Positions 35,086 through 42,347 of a DNA stretch of 64,000 bases are shown piece after piece. Made by a program: the position numbers and the translations under genes. The notes under the pieces were generated by a model. That model saw only the letters and a program-made list of their open reading frames with translations, ran no database searches and was not told the origin of the DNA. This DNA is from Haemophilus haemolyticus (GTDB taxonomy: Bacteria; Pseudomonadota; Gammaproteobacteria; Enterobacterales; Pasteurellaceae), in assembly GCF_003352385.1 (NCBI RefSeq), contig NZ_CP031243.1, positions 1,280,501-1,344,500 of the forward strand, given 5' to 3'. How positions within the stretch are numbered: the stretch's first letter is position 1; each line of letters begins with the position of its first letter.

Positions 35086-36240
35086 TTAAACAACAAAACG
35101 TAACTGAGGAGCGTTACTTGGAAATTGATAAAAATCAGGGGCTTTAAATGGTCTTACAATGATATTTTCACAAGATATAACTCGAACAGCCTGAAATTTC
35201 TCAATATCACATGGATTTGCAATATCAATTCCGATTTTTCTAAGATTTGCTCGATGACGCTTGAATGTTGCGGAAGACAAATTACTCAAATCTTCACCTG
35301 AAGACCAACGCATAGCATAAAAAGCTGATGTGTTAGCTTTTCTTAAAGAATCAACAACTCCATTTGATACTAATTGCTCTGCTATTGTTTCTAATTTAAT
35401 TTCGCTAACATTTAATTTTTTATACATATCAATAAACCCTTGATGTATTGTTTCTAGCTTAGAAAAATCACTAATACCCCAATAACATAAATTTTCACGC
35501 TGTAAATATCTCGCTTTTAGTTTCTGCTCAAAACGTACTACGCCATTTTCTTTACAATATTCATAAACATTTTTGAAATATCTAAACTCTTGTGATTCTT
35601 CACCAAATTTACGCTTAATCTTGTCATAAGAATGAACTTGCATTTCTTCGTGTTTTATATAACAACTTGGATAAATTAAATTGGCATTTCCTTTTTCACT
35701 AAGCCAATCCGTGGTGCAACCATTTGTATGAAGTCTGCCAATAGAATTTCTATAACGCATCTGTGATAAGGCTTTTAGAAATGTACGCTCATTACCCTTA
35801 CCAACAGCTTTATTAGTAGTAATATCTAAACGTTTAATGATTGCGCCATTAGAAAATTTTGAGACCTTAGAACCATCTTCTCCTTGGCGATAAAAAATTT
35901 CAGTGCAGCGAGTAAAGATTGGTAATTTAAGAGAGGAAAGAATTGAATTAAAACAGGAAACGCAGCTATCTACAGTATCAAAACCAAAAACATTTTCTAC
36001 TCGCCCCCATCTACTTGGATTGCCAGCCATACGAATAACTGAACCTGAAATTTTTAAACTTACTTCGTCGCAATAACTGCCCTTATGATGATATGTCCCA
36101 GTCTTAATACCACTTTGCATTTCCCCTGTATCTAAATGAATTCCCACTAAACCAAAATCAAAAATAGAAAGTAAGACTTCATTAGGAATATTAATTCCAA
36201 AGTCTTGTTCTATTTCTAACCAGTCAATAAAGAAATTCAT
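35086..36240 (-). CDS. Phage replication initiation protein (pII-like)
   Basis: 384 residues. The frame has features of inovirus replication initiators (pII/RstA-like, rolling-circle): FFIDWLEIEQDF at the start, KISGSVIRMAGNPSRWGR, RCTEIFYRQGE, KRLDITTNKAVG and VVRFEQKLKARYL. pII nicks the double-stranded form at the plus origin. It is the first gene of the structural operon and is divergent from the repeated regulator array. Catalytic Tyr not assigned. Confidence 0.82.
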   Translation of the reverse strand: MNFFIDWLEIEQDFGINIPNEVLLSIFDFGLVGIHLDTGEMQSGIKTGTYHHKGSYCDEVSLKISGSVIRMAGNPSRWGRVENVFGFDTVDSCVSCFNSILSSLKLPIFTRCTEIFYRQGEDGSKVSKFSNGAIIKRLDITTNKAVGKGNERTFLKALSQMRYRNSIGRLHTNGCTTDWLSEKGNANLIYPSCYIKHEEMQVHSYDKIKRKFGEESQEFRYFKNVYEYCKENGVVRFEQKLKARYLQRENLCYWGISDFSKLETIHQGFIDMYKKLNVSEIKLETIAEQLVSNGVVDSLRKANTSAFYAMRWSSGEDLSNLSSATFKRHRANLRKIGIDIANPCDIEKFQAVRVISCENIIVRPFKAPDFYQFPSNAPQLRFVV

Positions 36241-36248
36241 TACACACG

Positions 36249-36356
36249 CTCACAGTATCACAAGTGATAATAAAATAAATCAAAAATCATTTGTGAGCAA
36301 GTGAAATGTATCACAATGAAAAAAATATTTTTGTGAGCTATGATATAGAATCACAG
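36249..36356. promoter_or_regulatory. Divergent operator region between replication gene and regulator array
   Basis: Several TCACA/TGTGA half-sites: CTCACA near 36249, TATCAC-AA-GTGATA at 36256-36269, TTTGTGAGC near 36290, TATCACA near 36309, TTTGTGAGC near 36330, AATCACA near 36349. They suit binding by the small regulator and control of the rep promoter. The unit repeat begins at 36313, so only two of the sites recur in each copy. Confidence 0.6.
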
Positions 36357-36381
36357 ATGCATTATTTGAGTGAATAAAAGT

Positions 36382-36609
36382 ATGAATAAACGAAAAAATC
36401 TAGGTGTTCCTGCCGAAACACATATGAGAATTGAAAGAGTGGCAGTTGAAATCACCGCTAAAACAGGTAAAGTGACCAAATGGACTGACGTTGTTAACTT
36501 TATGATAGAAAACTATCTTAATGAAGCAAAGCTAGATATGATAGGAAAACTTGCTCCAAATTCTAAAGAGGCTTTTATTTCAAGAGCTATATATAGAGAA
36601 AGAGAATAA
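36382..36609 (+). CDS. Ribbon-helix-helix regulator, copy 1
   Basis: 75 residues from the ATG at 36382 (a GTG at 36370 would add four): MNKRKNLGVPAETHMRIERV onward, with VPAETHMRIERVA as the strand-helix start and KVTKWTDVVNFMIENYL as the second helix of a ribbon-helix-helix fold. Position divergent from rep matches phage repressors such as RstR, although the fold differs. It probably holds the phage in lysogeny by repressing the rep promoter. First of four identical copies. Confidence 0.8.
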   Translation: MNKRKNLGVPAETHMRIERVAVEITAKTGKVTKWTDVVNFMIENYLNEAKLDMIGKLAPNSKEAFISRAIYRERE

Positions 36610-36719
36610 ATATAAAAAAGTATCAAGTTTGATACCAAAGTTCGGGTGTTACAATGAAAAAAATATTTTTGTGAGCTATGATATAGAATCACAGATGCAT
36701 TATTTGAGTGAATAAAAGT

Positions 36720-36947
36720 ATGAATAAACGAAAAAATCTAGGTGTTCCTGCCGAAACACATATGAGAATTGAAAGAGTGGCAGTTGAAATCACCGCTAAA
36801 ACAGGTAAAGTGACCAAATGGACTGACGTTGTTAACTTTATGATAGAAAACTATCTTAATGAAGCAAAGCTAGATATGATAGGAAAACTTGCTCCAAATT
36901 CTAAAGAGGCTTTTATTTCAAGAGCTATATATAGAGAAAGAGAATAA
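36720..36947 (+). CDS. Ribbon-helix-helix regulator, copy 2
   Basis: Identical to copy 1 in protein and DNA, including its upstream region from 36651. The preceding copy lacks a complete terminator hairpin, so this gene can be reached by readthrough as well as from its own promoter. Confidence 0.78.
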   Translation: MNKRKNLGVPAETHMRIERVAVEITAKTGKVTKWTDVVNFMIENYLNEAKLDMIGKLAPNSKEAFISRAIYRERE

Positions 36948-37057
36948 ATATAAAAAAGTATCAAGTTTGATACCAAAGTTCGGGTGTTACAATGAAAAAA
37001 ATATTTTTGTGAGCTATGATATAGAATCACAGATGCATTATTTGAGTGAATAAAAGT

Positions 37058-37285
37058 ATGAATAAACGAAAAAATCTAGGTGTTCCTGCCGAAACACATA
37101 TGAGAATTGAAAGAGTGGCAGTTGAAATCACCGCTAAAACAGGTAAAGTGACCAAATGGACTGACGTTGTTAACTTTATGATAGAAAACTATCTTAATGA
37201 AGCAAAGCTAGATATGATAGGAAAACTTGCTCCAAATTCTAAAGAGGCTTTTATTTCAAGAGCTATATATAGAGAAAGAGAATAA
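37058..37285 (+). CDS. Ribbon-helix-helix regulator, copy 3
   Basis: Identical to copy 1. No substitutions seen in the 338-bp unit, which indicates recent amplification or ongoing homogenisation. Confidence 0.78.
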   Translation: MNKRKNLGVPAETHMRIERVAVEITAKTGKVTKWTDVVNFMIENYLNEAKLDMIGKLAPNSKEAFISRAIYRERE

Positions 37286-37395
37286 ATATAAAAAAGTATC
37301 AAGTTTGATACCAAAGTTCGGGTGTTACAATGAAAAAAATATTTTTGTGAGCTATGATATAGAATCACAGATGCATTATTTGAGTGAATAAAAGT

Positions 37396-37623
37396 ATGAA
37401 TAAACGAAAAAATCTAGGTGTTCCTGCCGAAACACATATGAGAATTGAAAGAGTGGCAGTTGAAATCACCGCTAAAACAGGTAAAGTGACCAAATGGACT
37501 GACGTTGTTAACTTTATGATAGAAAACTATCTTAATGAAGCAAAGCTAGATATGATAGGAAAACTTGCTCCAAATTCTAAAGAGGCTTTTATTTCAAGAG
37601 CTATATATAGAGAAAGAGAATAA
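37396..37623 (+). CDS. Ribbon-helix-helix regulator, copy 4
   Basis: Identical to copy 1. This is the last copy and the only one followed by both arms of the downstream hairpin (37652-37681). Confidence 0.78.
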   Translation: MNKRKNLGVPAETHMRIERVAVEITAKTGKVTKWTDVVNFMIENYLNEAKLDMIGKLAPNSKEAFISRAIYRERE

Positions 37624-37651
37624 ATATAAAAAAGTATCAAGTTTGATACCA

Positions 37652-37681
37652 AAGTTCGGGTGTTACAGAACTCCCGAACTT
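37652..37681 (+). terminator. Hairpin after the last regulator copy
   Basis: AAGTTCGGG / CCCGAACTT, 9-bp perfect stem, 12-base loop, no strong T-run. Internal units contain only the left arm. Confidence 0.55.
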
Positions 37682-37721
37682 ACATAGAGCATTATTTGAA
37701 CAGTACATATGGAGATATAAT

Positions 37722-37943
37722 ATGACTAAAAAACAAAAAAATCTTTTTAATGTCGGTGATATTGTCAAATTAAAATCAGGAGGACCTGATATGACTGTGC
37801 AAGCTGTCGAAAAAAGCTCCTCAAGTTTAGCTATTGATGCATCAAGAGAATTCAGTGGGTATTACACCTGTCAATGGTTTGCCGGAAAAAAATTGGAAAA
37901 AGGGCGATTTCCTGAGGAGTCTTTGGAAGGTGTCAATAAATAA
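37722..37943 (+). CDS. YodC-like DUF2158 protein
   Basis: 73 residues. FNVGDIVKLKSGGPDMTVQ and YYTCQWFAGKKLEKGRFPEE are the YodC/DUF2158 pattern (a small SH3-like beta protein). TGGAGAT precedes the ATG. It follows the regulator array on the same strand and overlaps the next gene by 14 bases. Function of the family is unknown; in phages it is usually an accessory gene. Confidence 0.8.
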   Translation: MTKKQKNLFNVGDIVKLKSGGPDMTVQAVEKSSSSLAIDASREFSGYYTCQWFAGKKLEKGRFPEESLEGVNK

Positions 37944-38196
37944 TATAATTTCGTGGATGCTTTCTAAGCTAGAAAGAGAGACCTGTTTGTACCAAGATGA
38001 TGTTGTTGATTATTTAGTAAAAAATAGCTTTGAACAATATCTAGTTGAGAATAGCGAAGGAAATCTAGTTCTTAATCGAGAATTGTTAGAAGAATTTAAG
38101 AAATGCTCGAAAAATGATGTTGTTTGGGTAAGAAGTGGGTTCTATTGGAGATGGAGAGTACCTGAAGATGAATCAGGGCGTATAGCTAGAGGTTAA
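37930..38196 (+). CDS. DUF6953-like small protein
   Basis: 88 residues from a GTG at 37930 with GGAAG directly upstream, or 79 from an ATG at 37957. Upstream codons of the frame lie antiphase inside the YodC gene and are not likely translated. ISWMLSKLERETCLYQDDVV, LLEEFKKCSKNDVVWVRSGF and YWRWRVPED recall DUF6953. The overlap suggests coupling to the YodC-like gene. Function unknown. Confidence 0.6.
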   Translation: MSINNIISWMLSKLERETCLYQDDVVDYLVKNSFEQYLVENSEGNLVLNRELLEEFKKCSKNDVVWVRSGFYWRWRVPEDESGRIARG

Positions 38197-38244
38197 ATAT
38201 TAGACTATTTCATAAAAAATAAAATTAAATTCTATCATAAAAAA

Positions 38245-38271
38245 TAACCGGCAATGACAATTTGCCGGTTA
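38245..38271. terminator. Bidirectional terminator
   Basis: TAACCGGCAA / TTGCCGGTTA between the convergent DUF6953-like gene and the 94-residue gene; A/T tracts on both sides. Confidence 0.8.
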
Positions 38272-38556
38272 TCACCTTCTATAAAATTGCCTTGATGCCA
38301 CAGGGCTAAAAACCTTAATAAATTCATCTTTATCTATTGGCACAGTGGAATTCTTCAACTCTTTCAAAAATGCAGCCAAATGCTCACAAAGATCAAACCT
38401 AGCTTGAGTTTCTTCGGGCGTATAAAATCGTTTTGTATCAAATCTGATCTCTATCGTATCTAACGTGCAATAAACTCTATAATCATCAGCCTTTAGTAAC
38501 CTAACTGCGTTTAGAAAGTGTATAGGTGTTATATCTTTCAATATAATATTTGCCAT
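38272..38556 (-). CDS. Hypothetical protein (94 residues) near the phage right end
   Basis: MANIILKDITPIHFLNAVRL onward, with a central RFDTKRFYTPEETQARFDLC segment and a C-terminus VFSPVASRQFYRR. Soluble, no recognised domain. Just upstream (by its strand) lie the 20-bp iterons and the att hairpin, so it may have to do with replication or att function; that is position only. Confidence 0.55.
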   Translation of the reverse strand: MANIILKDITPIHFLNAVRLLKADDYRVYCTLDTIEIRFDTKRFYTPEETQARFDLCEHLAAFLKELKNSTVPIDKDEFIKVFSPVASRQFYRR

Positions 38557-38574
38557 AAAATCAAATGTTTAAAT

Positions 38575-38634
38575 ATAAAGGTGCACAGATTTTCATAAAG
38601 GTGCACGGATTTTGAAAAAAGTGTACAAATTTTA
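38575..38634. repeat. Three 20-bp iteron-like direct repeats
   Basis: Copies at 38575, 38595 and 38615 of the form ATAAAGGTGCACAGATTTTC, with the third diverged (AGTGTACAAATTTT). A fourth start (ATAAAG) runs into the att hairpin. Each has a GTGCAC palindrome core. Confidence 0.8.
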
Positions 38635-38647
38635 ATAAAGATAACCA

Positions 38648-38749
38648 ATTTCGCATAATAGCGGATTATGTGTAAATTCTTGCGCGGTGCGTGCGCTATT
38701 ATACCGCGCTTCGAATTGTAACATAATCCGAAAAACCATTATGCGAAAT
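38648..38749. other. Folded attP-like structure: two inverted dif-like sites
   Basis: Site A (38648-38677) has ATTTCGCATAA, a 7-base centre and TTATGTGTAAAT. Site B (38716-38749), inverted, has TTGTAACATAA, a 12-base centre and TTATGCGAAAT. Outer arms pair, GGATTATGT pairs with ACATAATCC, and GCGCGGT (38682-38688) pairs with ACCGCGC (38703-38709) at the tip. This matches the two-site hairpin attP of CTXphi that XerCD joins to dif. Confidence 0.82.
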
Positions 38750-38905
38750 TAGTTATCAGGTTAGCGAAAGCTACGAACTAAATAAATCACATAGTTATGC
38801 ACAAGTCACAGGTACTAGCAAAACAAGACAAAATAAGGCTAAATAACACGTTGTAACGCGTTATTTTATAGAGTTATTGAATGGATGAATTTAAATGTAA
38901 AGACA
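38737..38905 (+). repeat. Right copy of the dif-flanking repeat
   Basis: About 90 percent identical by eye to 28871-29046. One of the two is the original chromosomal flank of dif, the other is carried by the element. From 38906 to 39050 nothing further is recognised. Confidence 0.9.
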
Positions 38906-39050
38906 ATGTAAAGGTAAAATAAACTAAATCTATGTGATTACGCTACGTAAAATCTGAATAATTTTGGGGATAATTTCCCAGAAAAAAACACAAAAAAAAG
39001 CACGTTTTTCTTAAAACATACTCTTTAGATAAAAAGTGACAACGTATCGA

Positions 39051-40472
39051 CTAACCTAGTAATTTTATACCGTATTCATATACTTGTTGTAATAAAGATA
39101 GTTTTTCAGGATTATCTGAATGTTCCTCTGCTAAACGTTGTAAACTTGATTCAAAATCTACCGTGCTTTTTTCAAGTTTATTCTGTCGGTATTTTTGCCA
39201 TTTAATTTGTTCAGCGCGTGTGAGGGTTTTATAAAAATGACGAGCGCGATAATGGAACAATAGTTCAGGGATACGTTTATCTTCAAAAGCTAAACCATGT
39301 TCAGCTAATTTTTCTGCAGGTAAACTACGTAAAATAGACATATTATTTTTATCAGCATTGCTGAAAAAGCCATTGTATAGCTCAGTTTCTACGTTATCAT
39401 TCAATTCAAATTGGCGTTCTTCATTAAAAATATCCGTCACTTTTTCTCTAATATCAAAAGATGCTCGTAATTTTGCAAGATTATCCAAGCATAATTGACG
39501 ATCAATACCCAATCGATTTGCTGTTTCTGGTAACAAGGTTTTGGCTGGCGCTAAAATAGGACATTTATTGATATGCACAAGCTTTAACGGAACAGATGAA
39601 ACTCCTCTTTCTTCTAATTCAGATTTTTTGGTATATAAATCTGTCCGTAATTCATCCGCACTTTTGGCTAATAAATTATCGATATCGCCAGTTAAATCAC
39701 AAACAATGAGTGCGTTTTGATTTGTCGGATGCCAAGCTAAAGGTGCAACCCAAGTGCAATTTCCACGATAATTCCCTAACATCCCAGAAACATGCACTAA
39801 AGGCGCCATTGCACCTGTATCAACCAATTTTTCGATTTCTTTCTTACCTCGGTTTTCAAAGAAATATTGGAATAATTTAGGCTGTTTTTCTTTAATTAAT
39901 TTCGCCATAGCAATAGTTGCATATACATCCGCCATAGCATCGTGAGCATTTTCATGCTCAATACCATTTGCTTTAGTGAGTTTTTCTAAACGGAAACTTG
40001 GCATTCCATCATCGTCATAAGCCCAATTAATCCCTTCTGGACGCAAGGCATAACAAGCTCGTACTAAATCTAACAAATCCCAGCGTGAATTCCCGTTTTT
40101 CCAACTGTATTCATAAGGATCAATAAAATTACGATAAAACGTATAACGCGTCATTTCATCATCGTAGCGAATATTGTTATAGCCCATGACACAAGTATTG
40201 GGTTGGGAAAATTCTGCTAAGATATTTGCGGCGAATTCAGGCTCAGAAAGCCCCTTTTCATTACATTCTTGTGGTGTAATTCTCGTCACCATTACGGCTT
40301 CAGGAGCCGGTAAATAATCATTGGTTTGTTTACAATAAAACATTATTGGTTTACCAATGATATTAAAATCAGCATCTGTGCGAATACCTGCAAATTGCGC
40401 AGGGCGATCTGTTGCTGGATTTACACCAAAACTTTCATAATCGTAAATAAAAAAGCTGAAATCTTTTGCCAT
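39051..40472 (-). CDS. sbcB: Exodeoxyribonuclease I
   Basis: 473 residues. The DEDD nuclease motifs appear: YDYESFGVNPATDRPAQFAG near residue 9, MGYNNIRYDDEMTRY near 95 and EHENAHDAMADVYATIAMA near 172. The C-terminal SH3-like and helical domains follow (KWQKYRQNKLE). It degrades single-stranded DNA 3'-5' and works in mismatch repair and recombination. First gene right of the prophage. Confidence 0.96.
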   Translation of the reverse strand: MAKDFSFFIYDYESFGVNPATDRPAQFAGIRTDADFNIIGKPIMFYCKQTNDYLPAPEAVMVTRITPQECNEKGLSEPEFAANILAEFSQPNTCVMGYNNIRYDDEMTRYTFYRNFIDPYEYSWKNGNSRWDLLDLVRACYALRPEGINWAYDDDGMPSFRLEKLTKANGIEHENAHDAMADVYATIAMAKLIKEKQPKLFQYFFENRGKKEIEKLVDTGAMAPLVHVSGMLGNYRGNCTWVAPLAWHPTNQNALIVCDLTGDIDNLLAKSADELRTDLYTKKSELEERGVSSVPLKLVHINKCPILAPAKTLLPETANRLGIDRQLCLDNLAKLRASFDIREKVTDIFNEERQFELNDNVETELYNGFFSNADKNNMSILRSLPAEKLAEHGLAFEDKRIPELLFHYRARHFYKTLTRAEQIKWQKYRQNKLEKSTVDFESSLQRLAEEHSDNPEKLSLLQQVYEYGIKLLG

Positions 40473-40484
40473 GACTACTCTCTT

Positions 40485-41360
40485 TTACGCGATAATTTTA
40501 TCTAAATAATATAGGCAGAAAATAGCCGATAAACTAAAAATAATACCTAGCCAATTTAGCTTACTGATTTTTTCTTTAAAAGCTAATGCGCCTGTTATCG
40601 TACCTAAGCAAATTACGCCAATGTTCATTCCCGCGAAAACAAGCGTCGGATTTCCAGCAAAACTTTGATGGGCTTTTATGTAGAATAAAATATTAAAGAA
40701 ATTCAATACACCTAAAACGATGCCACCAATTACACTTGATGCTGTCCATTGGACACGTTTTAAGAATAAATAGATAAACATAACGCAAGCTGCAAGCGAG
40801 AAGGAAATAAACAATGTTGCAGGGAATGCACCACCGCTTTTCGCAACTTGTTTGAATAAAATATCAATAATGCCATACCCAAACCACACGCCGATTAATC
40901 CTAAAACACCTTTAAAATTGACCGCACTTTGCCCTTGGGTTGGCTTAGTTAATAAACAAAATAAACCAATAAAGGCTAATACAACGCCAATGATTTTAGA
41001 TTGGCTTAGTGTTTCATGAAAAATTAAAAACGCTGCTAAAATGGGAAGAAATAACGAAAGACGTTGTGCTGCATCTGAACGTACAATTCCAGCAAACTCC
41101 ACCGCTTTTGACATAATAATAAACACACTAGGTAACAATAAACCTAGCGCTAAAAAAATGGGTGAGTTTTCGCTTTGTACGATGTAATCAATAAATTCTA
41201 AACCTTTAAAATCAGGTTTGAGTAAAAAATAACTGAAAGTGATGGCTGTAATGTAGTTGAATGCGATAGCTTGTTCAATAATGATATTTTTTTTACGAGC
41301 TATTTTAAGCAAGACTGAAACCGCTACGCTGCAAAGAATGGCAAGAATAAGATTGTGCAT
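40485..41360 (-). CDS. EamA/DMT-family permease
   Basis: 291 residues with ten predicted membrane helices in two halves of five, as in drug/metabolite transporters. Segments such as IAFNYITAITFSYFLLKP and GVVLAFIGLFCLLTKPTQG are typical of EamA repeats, and VFAGMNIGVICLGTITGALAFKE is the second repeat. Inner membrane; substrate unknown. It lies 12 bases upstream of sbcB and 3 bases after the DUF91-like gene, so the three may be cotranscribed. Confidence 0.85.
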   Translation of the reverse strand: MHNLILAILCSVAVSVLLKIARKKNIIIEQAIAFNYITAITFSYFLLKPDFKGLEFIDYIVQSENSPIFLALGLLLPSVFIIMSKAVEFAGIVRSDAAQRLSLFLPILAAFLIFHETLSQSKIIGVVLAFIGLFCLLTKPTQGQSAVNFKGVLGLIGVWFGYGIIDILFKQVAKSGGAFPATLFISFSLAACVMFIYLFLKRVQWTASSVIGGIVLGVLNFFNILFYIKAHQSFAGNPTLVFAGMNIGVICLGTITGALAFKEKISKLNWLGIIFSLSAIFCLYYLDKIIA

Positions 41361-41363
41361 TTA

Positions 41364-42272
41364 TTAATCCTTAATAGCTTGTTTAATTAAACTCATAATG
41401 TATTCAAGATATTGGGTGCTTTCAATGGTGATTTCATAATCTCCATTCCCCCAGTGACCAGTATTAGATACATTTTTTGCTAAATTTTTAGGATCATCTA
41501 ACTCTCCATAAGGAAGATTAATCCAAATTTTTAAATTCTTTTGTTGGATACGAATATCTGCAATATTTCGATCTTTTTTGAATGCAATGTAAAGTTTTCT
41601 GGTATTAATTTCGATATCAGGATCTAAATTTAAAATGCCTTGTTTAAAATCTTCGTATAGTTCTTGAATAAAATCTGATTTATCACTTAAGTGATCAGAT
41701 TCTTGATAAACTTTTATTTCTTTTAATGTAGAAAATTCTTCATTTTTTTCAATAGAAACAGCTTTAATATTCGATGCTGATTTTGATTTATTAATAATAT
41801 TGAGCGTAATAATATCATTATCAAAGCGATTAACTTCCCATAATTCAATAGGTAAATCTTTAAAATTCGTGGCTTGAATTTGGAAATCATTAAAAGCAGG
41901 TGAAACAAAAATCACCTTAGATTGTGACCAATCCACATCATTTCTTTTAAGTGGGAATTTTTGCTTTTCATTATATTCCACAATAAAATCAGCTTTGTAT
42001 TCAAGCATCAAATTAAGATAAGAAACCCCTTGATCAACCACACTAGAATTTTGTTGTCTTTTATATTCAATAATGACAAAGGCTTGAGTTTCAGGATCAA
42101 AAGCTAAGGTATCAATACGTGAATTTTTAATAGAAAATTCCGAGCGAATAAAAATATAGCCACTTAATAAGGTAAGATTTTCTTCAAATAAACGCTGAAT
42201 ATCCTTTTCCAGCTTAAATTTTTGCTGCTTCAGTTGTGATAATTGTCCTTTTTTGGATGTAAAGATTTTCAT
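41364..42272 (-). CDS. DUF91/NucS-like nuclease-fold protein with C-terminal DUF5655-like domain
   Basis: 302 residues. The N-terminal half has LEKDIQRLFEENLTLLSGY then SRIDTLAFDP and FVIIEYKRQQNSSVVDQGVSYL, a D...E-x-K arrangement of the restriction-endonuclease-like fold seen in NucS/DUF91 proteins. The C-terminal part (IRQELYEDFKQGI to IMSLIKQAIKD region) resembles DUF5655. Activity has not been assigned for the H. influenzae protein as far as I know. It is preceded by mukB and followed closely by the permease. Confidence 0.72.
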   Translation of the reverse strand: MKIFTSKKGQLSQLKQQKFKLEKDIQRLFEENLTLLSGYIFIRSEFSIKNSRIDTLAFDPETQAFVIIEYKRQQNSSVVDQGVSYLNLMLEYKADFIVEYNEKQKFPLKRNDVDWSQSKVIFVSPAFNDFQIQATNFKDLPIELWEVNRFDNDIITLNIINKSKSASNIKAVSIEKNEEFSTLKEIKVYQESDHLSDKSDFIQELYEDFKQGILNLDPDIEINTRKLYIAFKKDRNIADIRIQQKNLKIWINLPYGELDDPKNLAKNVSNTGHWGNGDYEITIESTQYLEYIMSLIKQAIKD

Positions 42273-42347
42273 TATTCCTTCCTTAAAGGCTTAAGTGCGG
42301 TCAAAAACACCGAAGTTTTCAACCACACTTCTCTGGTCTTTATATTC

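Larger units (their letters stand above)
36313..37664 (+). repeat. Four perfect 338-bp tandem repeats carrying a regulator gene
   Basis: Units 36313-36650, 36651-36988, 36989-37326 and 37327-37664 are identical by inspection. Each has a promoter/operator, a ribbon-helix-helix frame and a 3' palindrome (GTATCA-AGTT-TGATAC). The repeat boundary falls in the loop of a terminator-like hairpin that is intact only after the last copy. Confidence 0.95.
28856..38749. mobile_element. Filamentous prophage (inovirus) integrated at dif
   Basis: About 9.9 kb between the intact dif at left and dif-like sites at right. It contains the inovirus gene set on the minus strand (replication initiator, ssDNA-binding-like protein, small membrane protein, major coat, adsorption protein, pVI-like, Zot/pI, secretin/pIV) and a divergent regulatory arm with repeated ribbon-helix-helix genes. 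No integrase is present, and the att structure suggests use of host XerCD, as in CTXphi. The secretin frame is broken, so assembly may be defective unless another secretin substitutes. Confidence 0.9.

Noticed and set aside
36313..37664. The regular repeats as a CRISPR array
   Set aside because: Units are 338 bp, identical over their whole length, contain a coding frame and have no unique spacers. No cas gene is nearby.
37834..37929. ATG at 37834 as start of the DUF6953-like gene
   Set aside because: This stretch is antiphase inside the YodC-like gene and lacks a ribosome-binding site; GTG 37930 or ATG 37957 fits better.
28856..38749. Integrase-type prophage
   Set aside because: No integrase or recombinase gene exists in the element; dif-like ends point to host XerCD.
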